From: Gracilariopsis chorda
Lineage: Eukaryota > Rhodophyta > Florideophyceae > Gracilariales > Gracilariaceae
Assembly: GCA_003194525.1 (NCBI GenBank)
Contig: NBIV01000019.1
Location: forward strand, 432,469 to 496,468
DNA: 64,000 bases
Direction: 5' to 3'
This document shows positions 20,595-32,886 of the stretch, piece by piece. Position numbers and translations under genes: made by a program. A model generated the notes under the pieces. The model searched no databases. It was given only the letters and a program-made list of their open reading frames with translations, and was not told the DNA's origin. Position 1 is the stretch's first letter; each line of letters begins with the position of its first letter.

Positions 20595-20867
20595 TGTTCT
20601 AGAAGCATCCAGAAGCTTCTAAGAAGCAACTAGCAACTGCTAGTATCTAGAGACTTCTAGAAGGTTCTATAGAAGAACTATGTAGAACTATTTTATGCCT
20701 TATGATAGAAACTGTGTAGAGGTCTAGAATACTATAAAAATCTACTAAAACACTATGAAAGAAAGTAAAGAAGCTCGTGTTTGACTGAAAATTGAAGACA
20801 AGCAAAGTATGGGTGATAACAATCACTGTTTGTTTTATCCTAAGCGTATCAGGGTCATCCCACAACA
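20595..20867 (+). repeat. 5' LTR of copia element (copy A)
   Basis: The 273-bp repeat starts TGTTCTAGAAGC and ends CCCACAACA. It contains several AGAAGC/CTTCTAG short repeats near its start. Confidence 0.9.
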
Positions 20868-20883
20868 GGTTCTGGGCCCAGTC
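20868..20883 (+). promoter_or_regulatory. copia primer binding site, internal half-tRNA type
   Basis: GGTTCTGGGCCCAGTC immediately follows the LTR. Except for one base it is complementary to the anticodon arm of initiator methionine tRNA (GGGCCCATAACC region). Drosophila copia uses this internal site through a tRNA half. Confidence 0.65.
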
Positions 20884-21117
20884 TACGTGTAGACCACTAC
20901 TACCGCTGTCGTAAACGCTTAGAAGTCGGCTCGCCGTCAAGAAATCCGAACAACGTCGTAGAAGTTTGATGTCGTACAAGAATTGGAAAATCGTACAGCC
21001 AAAAATCGAAAAATCAAAAACCGCCCCAACCCGAGTGCACAGAGTCGTGCAATATCGTCTATCAACATTCTATTGTGGCCGTACCCAATATTGCAAGGTT
21101 ATTAAACAACTTTTCAT

Positions 21118-24012
21118 ATGGATTCCGACGAGAGAACTTTCTTCAAAATCGAAAAACGTAACGGCGATAATTATTTTTCTTGGAAGTTTAGATTGACAAA
21201 CTATCTCAAGAAGAAAAATTATTGGAAAGCCGTTAGTGAAGCTGAAAAGAATGCGCAAGGAAATGAAAAAGCTCTTATATTGATATTTGTTTGTCAGTCG
21301 ACTGGCAGGTATTAGCCGAGGTATATGAAAACAGAGCAATGGCGACGAAAATGGGTAAAGAACAACGATTTATTTCTAAAAAACGGTAAAAAAGCTAATA
21401 CGCAAAGAACCATATTGAAGAGTTAAAGGAATTGAAGACAAAACTCCAACAGCTCGGTTTTGAAAAATCGAACGAGGAATATATTATGAGATTAGTTCGA
21501 AGTCTGTCAAAAAGCTATAGCTTAGTTGTCACTTTGGAAAACATGGCATAAAAATTATGCATCGAAGAAACACATGCTCGTATCCTTCGAGTAAAGTCAA
21601 AGAAAAATTCCAGTGCAGAAGTAGAGTCATCGTGAAACTTATTACAGAGCAAATCAGGCTTTAAAAATTCAATATTTCTATATAAAATTCACTACTGCCA
21701 CAAATGAGGACACAAAATGGCAGACTGTCGGGAAAAAAAGCCCAACAAAATTTTAAGACATCCGTCCATGGCAATACCAACACGGGAACATTTTTAATGG
21801 CACAGGAAAGCGATCGAAAATTATGAGGGACCTCATATATTGATTCACGAGCGTCGTTCTACATAAATAATAATATTGGGTGGTTTAACATTGACAGTAT
21901 CAAAACTACTGACCCGATTAGTATCCGCCTCGGAGATAAAACAACTGCATTGTCTAAACAAAAAGGAAACATATCAAACTATATTTCTCTAAACATAAAA
22001 ATGCAAACCTTCCCCGTCCGAGATGTTTTATTCGTGCAGGGCATGGCAACTATTATACTATCTGTAGGGCAAATCGATGACCGTGGACACAAAGTACAAT
22101 TTCAGAGGGGGTTGTGCAGGATATCTTCATTAAATGGAAGTGGAAATTTGCTTGAAGTCAGAAAGGAAAATCAACATATTGTTTTAAAAGTACTATGACA
22201 GAAGAAAAGAATTATTCGGGATATTCAGCTACTTCGAACGGTTAGCAATTATGGCATGCTCGTTTTGGACATGCTGAAAAATCTGCTCTATCTCATACAA
22301 TCTCTGGAAAAGCAGCTGTACGTTTTCCAAAAAATACTAGAGCAAAAAGGCATTAGCATCTGCAGAGGGTTTGGTCTTGGAAAAATGGTATCAAGGTCAT
22401 TTCCGGCTATAGGAAAATTTCAGTCACAGAAAAAACTGGACCTTGTCCATGCAGATGTATGTGCTCCTATAAGCGTTAGGTCAAAAGGAAGAAAACAATA
22501 TTCTATGTCATTCACAGAAGAATACACTAGAAAAACCTTTATATACTTTCTACAAACATAAGATGAAGCGTTGGACAGGCTCAAAGAATTTGTAACACTC
22601 GTGCAAAATCAGACAGGACTGTCCGTCAAAAGAATTCGATGTGACCGTGGAGAGGAATATATTTCTAATGCTACAGAAAAATATTTCAGAAAGAAAGGAA
22701 TTATTCCCGAGCGTACTTGCTCTTATCAACCACAGCAAAATGGAATTGCTGAGAGGATATATCGTACGCTCTGTGAAAAGACTCGATGCATGTTATTTTT
22801 TTATGACTTGTCTTGTCAGTTTTGGGCTGAAGCAATGCAGACTGCAAATGTGCTCTACAATGTTATGCCAACAAAAATTCTGGGAAATGAGATACCGATT
22901 GAAAAACGGTCGAGGGCAAAAACCAGACTTATCTCATCTGCGTATATTTGGTTGCAAGGCCTATATTTTTATTCCAAAGGATCGTAGAAAGAAATGGGAT
23001 GCCAGGTCAAGGTTGTGTACAATTTTGAGATACGAAGGAAGACATCACCGCCTCATCGACGATAAAACCAGAAGAGTGGTTGTGAGTGGAATGGCAAAGT
23101 TTCTAGAAGCACCAAAAATAATCATAATGGAAGAAGAAATTTTTATTGAGTCAGAAGACTCGAAAGCAAAAGAAATAATGGTAGAACCTGAAAAGGGAAT
23201 TGATTCAGAAAATTCAGGGGCTTACAACACACCTGCAGAAAATGAACAAGCACCAGAAACAATTCCACGGAGAAGTGGAAGAAATATAAGATAGCCAACA
23301 TGGCTGACATATGAACATGCTGATGAAAATGAAGATACTGCTGCCGGTGCATTAATGATGCTGGCAAATGAGACAGAACCGAAAACAGTACAGGAGGCCT
23401 TGTTAAGGGCTCAGAAAAAGCATTGGACGTCTTCAATGAAAGGAAAATTATTTCTTTTAAAACAATGCGTATTTTTTCATTAATATGGGTCTTTAAGGAT
23501 AAAACTTAAAACCAATAATCAAAAGAAAGTATTCAAGGCACGAATAATTTGCAAAGAATACCAGCAAAAACATGGCGTAGAATAGTTTAACATATATGCT
23601 CTAGATGTACGCATGGCGGCTTCTTTACAAACCATGCTGGCCGTAGCGCTTCAACCAAAAAATTTATCAGCCAAAAAGATGTCAAAACAGCGTTCTGGAA
23701 TAAGTTCTTGGAGGAAAAATCTTTCATGGAACATTCTGAAAGATTTATTGATCATAATACCCCTCTGCATGTCTGCAAATTGGCAAATATTTATTTATGG
23801 CTTAAAAGAGACAACAAAAGCTTGCTAAAAAGTTATCAGGCAGGTAGTAGGCGCTCTGCATTTTGAGAAGTCTGTTGCAGACAACGGAATATTTATTGGA
23901 AATAATGGAAGTGATGATGTTCACTTCGCAATATATGTCAATGATCATATCATGGCAAGTACAAATCGTAGTGCAATGCCCGAAATCCGCAGCGCACCGA
24001 AAGATGTTCTAG
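21118..24012 (+). pseudogene. copia Gag-Pol, left part (copy A)
   Basis: Frames change many times but the order is clear. Gag begins at MDSDERTFFKIEKRNGDNYF (21,118) with a broken zinc knuckle (HYCHK stop GHKMADC, about 21,690). Protease reads DSRAS at about 21,845, where DSGAS is expected. Next come GAG-pre-integrase (LWHARFGH, about 22,252), the integrase core (RCDRGEEYISN and QPQQNGIAER, 22,640-22,760), then SHLRIFGCKAY, and a linker ending RRSGR. RT is very fragmentary from about 23,300 and breaks near IYVNDHIMAS (about 23,945). Several lesions are single-base changes in homopolymers. Confidence 0.85.
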
Positions 24013-24819
24013 GTCTTTTTTCGTTAGAGGTGAGCCCAGTTGCGTAGAGCCCTCCCAGGAGTGGCACGACTATGTCAGGTTGTAAGGCTGAGGTGATACG
24101 ACGCGACTTGCGCCGGGAGGTCGAGAAAAGAATCAGGTATCCGCAGGAGCGGTGTGCGTAGGGGTGGTCGTTCTCTGGAGAGGTGAGGTCTCCACGTTTG
24201 TGCCACGCGCGAACACGAGTCGTGGCTAGCGGGAAAGCCACCCTGTAAAGGGACAAATAAGATGGAGCTGATTCAAGAGTGTCGTGACGAAGACTAACTG
24301 CAGTGCCGGTAAACAAACCTTATACAAGGCGAACACCAAGACAGTTGGAATGAAAATCCGAATACTCGGGTCTTTTTGATAGGCAAGGGGGTTAGACTTC
24401 CCGAATGCTACGGTGCTTCTCTCCAAGAAGGAGTAGAGAGCACATGAAGGCGATGAAGTCTAGAGCCAATTCCTGAGATTGAGGTCCCTTGTTGGGGAAG
24501 GTTCACTGGTGCGACGGCAACTCGCTGGCGCACTAATTACTAGCCATCCCAGATATGGGTGTAAAAATAATAAATAAAATCAACTAAATTACTCCACTTT
24601 GGTGGTTCATGCCCACTACTGTGGCCAAACGCCGATTGGCTCTTCCGTGTCACACGTGTCAAATCCAATATTATCGGTCGTAGTTCATGCAATGACTACA
24701 TTACCGAAACATTCGGGAAATGCACCAAGTACCAAGAATCTCTCCCTTAGGCCTTGCACTTCTTGGCCCCCTTCTTAGTCGGGAAAGCAACCGCGAACGC
24801 GGGCGAATCCGAGCGGAAA
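24013..24819. other. probable 3' LTR and leader of element G
   Basis: This lies between the broken copia RT and ORF X. In G sense (minus strand) a polypurine-like CCTAAGGGAGAGA occurs at about 24,745, and past it (about 24,600-24,730) is sequence loosely like the right flank of element H (GTGGCC, CACACGTGT, GAACCACC). An LTR is therefore likely, but no matching 5' LTR exists and I cannot fix its ends. Confidence 0.35.
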
Positions 24820-26637
24820 ATGGGTGATAAAAGTCCAAACCTCTCCTGGTCAACGGGTCAAACCTCTGCCTCAGAGAAACAACCTCCGGCAAAAGCAGCG
24901 AACCAGCCTTCCACAAGTACAAGCTCCTCCGCGTCCTACTCAACTCAGTCAGATCTCGAAGGGGAATATGAACAACAGCAACAACCAGCCTCCATGACCG
25001 ACTCCAGTCGGGAACTTCACAACCGGTTTCCGGTCGGTACCCTTGCCACAAGGGAGGCGAACTCCGGCACAGCCGGCCAAAATTGGGGCAGCGTCCCAGC
25101 ATGGGTTCCAACTTCCACCAGCGGTGGCTGCTTCTGGACTGATCCTGGCAGCGATTTGGCCTTCTTATAACGCCCTTGTAGTGTTAGATGCGATCAATCG
25201 GAGTCACGCCTCTCGGCTCCGGCTTGCGCCGTGGTGCCATCCCATCGCTGCCCTCGACGAAGATTTGGTTGCCACCTACGCAGATGGTTCTGGTACTTTG
25301 CCCGTGATTCTACCAAGCCTCCTCACCTCGTCGTGCGACTAGCAACATCGAATAGCCATCCCGGTGCACCATATCCGAAGAAACTTGGCAGAATCCGCGA
25401 CTGCGGCTCATGCAGCGCTGGTGCTGATTGCATATCAACGGCAGAGCCGGGCGCCTTTCGAATTCCCAGTGCCTATCGGTTTTGGCTTCGACGTCAGCCT
25501 ATTCTGCAGGCGTAGTGAAATCGGTTATGGCGAACGCCTGGCCAGCCTCGAAACCCTCACGTAGAGGAACTTTCCCGATGCGCAGCAAGAAGCCCTGTGT
25601 TGGAAACGACCGATACTTCGGACTGAATTCTGGTACCTTTCCCCGCAGTCCGGGTCCAACTTCCTACAAAACTTCATCCGTTATGAACGGCGCTGACGAT
25701 CCCGATTCGGATACTTTGTCCCGGATCAAAACGTGGAGATTGAGCGGATTGTTCCGCCTCACCGACAGGGTCGATGCGTCCCACACCCCGAGTGGTGGAA
25801 GTTCCATGAGGCCTGCCGGGGTCGCTACGTTGAGCTCCCGCCGGCACTCACGTACCTCGGTTCCTTTTTAATTCAGGAGCCCTGGCCGGGGCTTTGGTCG
25901 GTAATTGTAACTGAGTGGGCTGCCCGCACTGCGGCGTATACCCTCGCTGAGGTTTATGACCAGTATCGACTGTGGTTCATCCAACCGCATGTGCCAGCCA
26001 CTATTTGCAATCTGCACCTTAGTGTCCCCGTTGGGGGTGTTGCCAATAATGACGAAGTACTCCAATTACTTGGTTTGATGGATAGTCTTGACTTGAGCAA
26101 GGTCCCACTAAAACAGAGCGGTCGGCTTGATGGCGGCGGTAGTGGTACTGGTGGTCCGGGTCTTGGTAGAAACAGCGCCCTTGCGTGAGACATCATCTAC
26201 TTCGATCCCTTAGAGTTCCTGGAGATATCCTCCGAGGAGGCGAGGGAACTCTGCAACACACCTTGGCACGTACCAGACGACCACCCGATTGGGTACGTCG
26301 ATTCTGACGATTACTACCCCGCGTATAGCGGGGATTACCCGATGGTCGATAACGATTCCGAAGAGCCGGGGGACATGGAACTAGATGTTGCGACATGGTC
26401 GTAGACGAATCCCCCGAGAGGGTGCCTCCGGTTCCCAGTCCTCCGACGGCGAGCGCCGGGCCTTCACTCCCCAACGGGGATACATACAATGAAAGTGGTG
26501 TCATTGCTCGCTTCCTCCATGGAGCGGGTTTAGGCGCTGCCGAGGTTTCCGGTGACGTCACCACGATGGCGGATGCCTTGGCTTACCCCCTTGCGGGTGG
26601 TCACGCCCCGGACTATGTGGGGGGGTTGAACATCTAA
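24820..26637 (+). pseudogene. ORF X of element G: antisense accessory gene, copy A
   Basis: It starts at ATG 24,820 with a Q/S/T-rich N-terminus and runs, with frame changes and stops, to 26,637. Its end is only 27 bp from the end of G pol on the other strand. The best-preserved part (25,733-26,190) reads WWKFHEACRG, LPPALTYLGSF, VTEWAARTAAYTLAEVYDQY, RLWFIQPHV and VGGVANNDEVLQLLG. An acidic tail follows with IIYFDPLEF, NTPWHVP, DDYYPAYSGDYPMVD and EEPGD. All these blocks recur, diverged but in order, in the ORF X of element H (37,546-39,229). I know no family with these motifs. There are no membrane segments, cysteine clusters or enzyme signatures. A product of about 550-600 residues is inferred for an intact version. 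Confidence 0.65.
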
Positions 26638-26664
26638 TCCAGTATCCTGGTCTCTTTCTCTGGC

Positions 26665-28836
26665 TTAGCCAGTAATGTATCTTAGCATAACACAGGAGCA
26701 TGAGGCTCCTGAGTAAACGTTCCCGTTTAGAACGGCGTTTTCTCTTTCATTCCCGTCCTTGACGGAGTCCATACAAAAGGGGGTGTACTCCTTCTTTCCT
26801 ACCTTCCCTGGCTTTGCAGCGTTTTTATTCCACTTGGGCGTTGCACATCGTAGCTGGATTTGTGGTACCCGGCTGCGGTGATATTGGAACACCTTCGCAC
26901 GAGGGAGGTGTTCGATGGGTTCCATGGTGTCCCAGCTTGGGTCATATGCGTACCAATGGACGCGGTATCTTAGAATACCTTCCTGATTCCAGGTGTACCT
27001 TAAGACTCGGTCAATCACAAACTCTTTGTAGACTTGCGGACCTTGCCGGGTTATGGTGACCTCGCTTGTCAGGGGTTGCCCGTTGGACGGGATATTTTCT
27101 CTCAGGGGTGCGTCAGGATGCAACGTGCCGGCTTGGCTCAGAGGATGCGGCGCAGAGTGCGGAATAATATCCCTCAAGAGGGTGTCTTCGTGGAATGGTT
27201 GCCGCGTACCCCGGTAATTGGGTCGTACCGCTAGTTTGCGGTGTTCTTCCGTCCCACGTTGACGGTAATCCAGTCGAACCACGAGCTTGCAGGCATTTTG
27301 CCGCTTTGGCGGAGTTGTGGAGGTCATTGCCTAGTGGGGCTTTCCACTTCGTGCGGTGATTGGTGCGCGGCGCACAATCTCCGTGCATTCACGTGACTCC
27401 CACGGCATGTGGTTCTGAACTGCCTCCTTGAGTTCCACTTCCCTTGGCTTGGGCCTCACACTGTCCGGCTGAGCCGTGCACTGCTGTGTTGGCACCCGGT
27501 ATCCAGCGATTACTTCCGGTGCTCCGGTGAGCTGCCTCAAACTCCCTGATGGGGCGTGTACAGCTGGCGCTGTGGAAACCTTGTCCGGGGATTTTGCCTC
27601 TAATTGAGGTGTGGTGTCTTCCTCAAGAGGTGCATCATCCGGGACGACCGGTTACACCCTGGCGATTCCGCTGGATTTTTCCAAGACGCTCGGTATACTA
27701 TCGCGATTGCGCGGAGACTTCGACACTTCGATGTCCGAAGTTCGGACAATATTCCCGTTATGAACGGTTTTCAAGTCCGTAGCTGTAGAGCCAGGGACTT
27801 GAGTTGCAAGAGGTGCATTCCTGCTTTCCTCCCTCAGGAGGATCTTTTCACTGTTCAGAGTTGCTGGTTTTCCAACGCGTGCGTTGCCCGCTACCAGCGA
27901 TGTGGGTGGTGCTGAGGAATCCATTTTGTCTGGAATTTCCGTCGAAGACGGTTCTGCGACAACACCCTGGTGAAAGGTCTGCGAAACGATATCGCTATCC
28001 TGATTCAGGTATTTCCCCTTGTTCACGGGTACAGGCTGCGATGTCGGTCTACTCTCCGTTATCATACGGTGTAACTGCGTTGTTCCGGAACCCTGTGTGG
28101 AGAATTGCGAGGCTTCATCGACCTTCCGTGTTCCACGGTGAGGTTCAATACTACTTTTCCATGTCTCACAGCTCAAATCCCGCTGCGACGGTAATAAGTT
28201 TCCAGCATTGCGATAGGTCCCCTCCCCCTCCTTAGACGGAGCAAGGGTCGTAGGATTAGGATGTCCTGCATGGCGGGTGTACATGCGCGGCGAAGGGGCG
28301 GTAGTGTTAGAAGTAGAGAAAGATCTCTTTGGACCTGAACTATCCGGCCGAGCCTGGGGTTCTGACAAAGTCAGTAAATCTGAGAGGCTCCGAGTAGGGT
28401 GTGGTAGATTAGTCGGTCTATTTATTCTGGGGGTTTCCGGTGTTGCTGGGTCCGTAGAGACGGGTTTACATGTTTCCAGAACGACCTCTGACGATGGAGG
28501 AGGGACAAGTACAACACGAGCGCGGGAGATCCGCTCGTGTGCCTTGCCCAATTCCACTACGACAGTGTCGAAGTTAGCGGATACCACTTTAAACGGTCCA
28601 TTGGCCACAGGCGAAAGCTTGTGACGCTTCTCCCCTTCCGGGCTATAATATTTCTTACGTATAAAGACGTAGGTACTAGCCCGTATGCGGGGAGCATTAT
28701 CTCGTAAACAAGCGTCGGAACCACGCTTGCACGCCGCTTGTGCGCGTTTCATAGACTTCTGCGCTGCGGGGACCAGTTTAGTAAGGCATTGCTTCCATTC
28801 CTGGCGGTAGCGACCCACAGATAGGAAACTGTCCAA
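26665..28836 (-). pseudogene. element G pol C-terminus: integrase tail, linker, chromodomain (copy A)
   Basis: One frame of 724 codons is broken only by stops at about 27,652 and 27,331. It begins in the integrase C-terminal domain (RQEWKQCLTKLVPAAQKS, then VFIRKKYYSPEGEKRHKLSP and VANGPFKVVSANFDTVVVE). About 380 residues rich in P, S, T and R follow, an unusually long linker. The chromodomain is at about 26,800-27,000: YKEFVIDRVLRYTWNQEG, YRVHWYAYDPSWDTMEP and IEHLPRAKVFQYH, with the aromatic cage positions present. The neighbouring convergent gene is ORF X. Confidence 0.85.
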
Positions 28837-28839
28837 GGT

Positions 28840-29975
28840 AGCTTGTCACTGTAATGCTACAGGCGGGGGTGAACGAGATAGAACCAATTCCAACGGTGAC
28901 ACTCCGGTAGTCCGGTGAACTTGTATATTGTATGCAAATGTTAAAACATCTGCTTACAGGTCCCAAGTTTTGGGGTGATCAGCAACGTAGGAACGGAGAG
29001 AGGCCAACAAAGTCCGGTTGAACCGTTCGACTTGTCCATTACACTGGGGATGGTAGGTAGTCGTGAAAAAATTCTTCACGTCCAGGATGCGACAAACATC
29101 CTGGAAGGACTTGGATGCGAACTGCCGTCCGTTATCGGGGAGCACCTCCACAGGAGGACCGTAGAAAAACATCCAGTGCGTTACCAGAGCCTGGGCCACC
29201 GTGAAAGCGGTTATCCTCCGAAGACCACTTTGGACTGCTTCTCTTCCCGAGCTTTCTGTCCTGCCCTGTGAGGGGGTTGTGCCACGGGACATGCACCCGG
29301 TAACAAATCTATCCGGTATTCCGTAGCATTAATCTCGACAAGCGAGCCATCCCACATCGTGGTAAATTCCCGTAGCATTGCACGGAGTTTGTCCCGGTGT
29401 GACTCCGGTCCATGGCCAAGGTCTATATCTTCGAGTGCCTTTATAGGGTCCACTCGGTCAGAACGCGCTGTGACATTGTCTTTTGATACAGGTGAGGCCG
29501 TCAGTTCAGAGTTACTCGGAGTGTTCGACGCTAAGACAACGGTTTCCTCCCCCTCCTTTGACGATAGTTCTTTGGTGGTGGGGATGGCTTCCTCAGAAGA
29601 GGCCACGATTCCGAGAACGTCGGCGGTCGTCATCTTCGTCGGGAGAATCCCAGAGGGGTGCGGAGTGACGTTTCCAATTACTTTATTCTTTACCAGGTAC
29701 TGGGGGCGTTGGCCAAAATTGGCGACTAGTATCCGGAAAGGAGCATGCGGGGTAACGTGAAAAATTCCGTTCGCCAAACACGAGCTGGTATTTCTCGTAT
29801 AACGAGGACAAAGGTTGAATAACCCGAAGAACGTGATGACGGCAATTGACTTGCACCCAGATTTGGGACTCAGGTGGTGTAGAAACCGAGGTTGCGACTC
29901 GACGTTTGATGGACTCACGAGACGCGGGCGATGGTTCCTGCGCAGCAGGTAGTGGGACTTGCTTTTGCGAGGCAT
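28840..29975 (-). pseudogene. element G: RT stub fused to integrase core by deletion (copy A)
   Basis: The minus strand runs from the protease-RT spacer into the start of RT (HRDKLRAMLREFTTMWDGS and RIDLLPGACPVAQPPHRAG), then breaks at about 29,215 after EEKQSKVVF. It continues at once with integrase core: [33 protein letters not shown] and [21 protein letters not shown] fingers and palm, RNase H and the integrase zinc domain are missing, about 1.8 kb judged against element H. After 28,954 the frame shifts twice but TFAYNIQVHRTTGVSPLELV continues the integrase. The element could move only with enzymes from another copy. Confidence 0.85.
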
Positions 29976-30486
29976 GCTTCAGCGGGTAACGGATGGTCAG
30001 GACTGATGATCCGTCTTCGAGTTCCACACGCCTAAGGCGGGGCCTGATTGCGTCGAAAAATCTGTCGCTGTAATCATATCCCAGTATGACTGGAGTGGCC
30101 AATGACCAACAAACAATAAAGTCGAGCTTCACCACGGTGGTGCCCAACCGCACGAATAAGTCGACGGTACCCACAGTTCTTAAAGGATTTTTATTCGCAT
30201 CTGCGACGTCGGGAACCGTTTTGGAACGGATACGAGACCGCACCTGCGGGTGTAGCAATGATTCCAGGATGAAGTTGGGGCCTGTGAGTGTGTCCAGGAC
30301 TGTCAGAAATCTCACCATAAAATGAGTGTCAAGGCCAAGGTTGCCATAAAAATTGTAGTTGCGGTTGGCCATGACCAAGACTCTATCTGGGATCTGGGGA
30401 TTTTTACTCCGTATCCACGGGCAACACAGCACAGAAATGTGTGCAGAATCCACGTCTGCGGTGTCTTTACTTGAATGGATTTTCAC
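29683..30486 (-). pseudogene. element G protease region (copy A)
   Basis: An aspartic protease domain like that of element H is present. The active site reads VLDTLTGPNFI where H has VLDTGAAPNLI, so the catalytic D-T-G is damaged. Conserved downstream blocks are DVADANKNPLRTVG, FVRLGTTVVKLDFIV and VILGYDYSDRFFDAIRPR. An extension to IQPLSSLYEK links to the RT stub. Confidence 0.8.
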
Positions 30487-30516
30487 CAGGGAGCGACGCC
30501 TCGGGCGTCAACAGCC

Positions 30517-31575
30517 TCATCCCTGAGGACTTCCCTCCCAAACGGGAGACTCCCTCAGATATTTTTCATGGGAGGTTCCCGTCGTAGGCGGTAGTCCAGG
30601 ATCCTCGACCCCGAAGGCTTCATTCCAGGGGCCTTGATTCTTATCCGCATAAGCAGTGGCTGCGTCGGACGTTTGCGCGACTTCCCGATCCGGGTTGACT
30701 GAAGCTAGATGCGCACACGGCACATGTGGCAAGGCATGCGAGAAGTCCGTTTTAGCACGGAGGTAGGAAGCCTTCGAAACGGAACGTTTCTCCTCTGGAG
30801 TGATGGCATCGTAATTTGCCACCACCTTGGCCATATCCTTCAGTGAGCAAAGACACTGGGGGGAAGTATGTCCATGGGTGTTGCAAAGGTGGGAAATTAG
30901 AGCCAGCACGGCGACGCGCCCGTTAATATCCCGAGCATCGGAGAAGCGTACCATAGGGCTGGTGTCATTTCATCCAGGCCCTTGATAACGGGATTGACCG
31001 TTCATAAACGTGACTCGTGGTGGCTGAACGCGATTGTTCCCTACGTACAATACGGGGTTGTTCTGCACCGTTTTGAACGTGTCCTCCGTCTTTGACGGTA
31101 CGTCCGTGGTTGCTATAGACACACAATCTCCCTGTGCTGAATGCACGGTGTCCTATCCCTGTTGGGGGCTTTTATACGCTATAAGTGAGGGCCATGAGGA
31201 ATCACTCTCCAGCACCAACGCCTTGGTTAGCTTAGACCGATGAATCGGAGTTCCTGCTCGAAGTGCTTCCCATTCCACTCGAGCGTGTTGAACAAGCTCG
31301 AGGTAGGTGATTCTCCGCTTTTCCTCGCGGTAACGAGTCACAAAACTCCAGATTGCCGGGTCAAGGCCAACGATGAACATGCTGCAACGTTCCCCTGCGG
31401 CGTATATATTCCCACAATGGTGGAAGGCCTTGTTAAGGCAAAACGAGTAATCGGTTTCAGTTTCCCCTGAGCGCTGACGAGTATCTCCCAAAGCGAGGAT
31501 TGCCCCCTGAATGGCGGTATTGGTGGCATAGGAGCGCAATAAATATTGCACAGCTTCCAGCCAGCAGGTTATTTC
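30517..31575 (-). pseudogene. element G gag, 5'-truncated
   Basis: The gag domain runs QYLLRSYATNTAIQGAILAL, then ETDYSFCLNKAFHHCGN, VGLDPAIWSFVTRYREE and YLELVQHARVEWEAL. It shifts frame before 30,954 and continues with a damaged zinc knuckle (SHLCNTHGHTSPQC, first Cys lost). At about 31,575 gag ends abruptly against the gag of element H in the opposite direction, so the gag N-terminus, primer site and 5' LTR are missing. Confidence 0.8.
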
Positions 31576-31594
31576 TTCCTCTTGTTACCGTATC

Positions 31595-32886
31595 GTTATT
31601 CTCGATTGGATGATTCTTCATCTACTCGGTCTACAAGACGTAACAGAACGGTTAAGGAATGCATCAACCACATGAATATTACTCTTCAATAGAGTCATTT
31701 CTTAGGAGAAGATCAGATTCAGGTGCTTGACTTCCTCGGTAGGTTCGTTCAGGAGGCTGACATACTCTGCATAAGTGGAGCCCAAGCGTATCTCACGTTA
31801 TCATAATTCCTAACGGGTACAGCTGAAGATCAGTTCCCTTCCGTTCGAGGAACCTCAAGAGTCTCGGAAGGAGGAGTTACTAGCTGGCCGGAAGCAGTTC
31901 ATTACCTTCTCAGGTCATACGCTACGGGAAACACAATCCACAAGGCGATACTCGCGCTACGCGATACGAAACAGACGCCTGGTGAAACCAAAATGGTCTA
32001 TTCAACCCGCTTGAATAAAGCGTTTCACCATTTTGGTAATGAGTATTCCGCACAAGAGCGGTGTACGATGGTCGTTGATAGATTGGATCCCGCAATACGA
32101 GCGCTCGTAGCATGACACCGTGAGGATACCCGGAAGAATTTATACCTTGAACTGGTCCAGTATGCCCAGGCTGAGGAAAAAACTCACCGTGCACGAAGTC
32201 AACCAAAAGGCCAGTCGGCGGGAGCTCTCTTAGTGGAGGAGTAGACACAATCGATATGTTTGCTCCAGGGCAGAACCGCAAAGGTGGATATGGACAACTT
32301 CCAGTATGCTGGAGGTCGTCCTGCCTCGTTTGTGTCTACGGACTTTCTGTCAACATCGCCCCCGATTTCGGAAGAAGACACCGCTTTCTACGCCGGTGGG
32401 GCACGGATTCGGGCCACTCCGCCCGCTCACGCATCAAGCAGATCCCGTCTTACCCGCCCTGGATGAGTCGTACCGAAACCGCCACGTCACTCGGATAGCT
32501 ATGGTCAATACGATAAAGCGGCACCGGTTATCTGTCATATATGTTACCATCATGGTCATATCGCCCCAAAATGTGACTTGAAATTCCGGAAGGTGCCCAA
32601 GATTATCATGAAATACAAAACGAGGACCCCAGCTGATCGGGCCTGACTGCCAAGTACTTCATATGAAGAGGTGGAAGCATTACTCGGTAACGAAGCACTG
32701 GCACGAAGGGATATTCCCGTGGTTAAACCCAGTCTTGATCAACCAGGGGACGCGGTCGTAACCACCAATGGCATTAATTCTGGTTCGCAGCATGGGATGG
32801 TGACACTGAGTTCGGTGACTCCCTCCTCGAAAAACCAGATCCGGGAGTCTCCCCTATGGGAGGGGCGTCTTCTGAGCCGAAGTTGA
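31595..32886 (+). pseudogene. element H gag, 5'-truncated
   Basis: The frame reads from about 31,595 with stops and one shift. It gives EAVHYLLRSYATGNTIHKAI, RLNKAFHHFGNEYSAQERC, RLDPAIRALVA and YLELVQYAQAEEK, matching gag of element G. A proper zinc knuckle follows, CHICYHHGHIAPKC (about 32,535), with normal C-x2-C-x4-H-x4-C spacing. No LTR or primer site lies upstream; the sequence passes directly into inverted element G. Confidence 0.8.

Noticed and set aside
24000..24819. Short open frames on both strands at the left edge of element G
   Set aside because: They match no family and lie where an LTR is expected. The same applies to 57,797-58,603.
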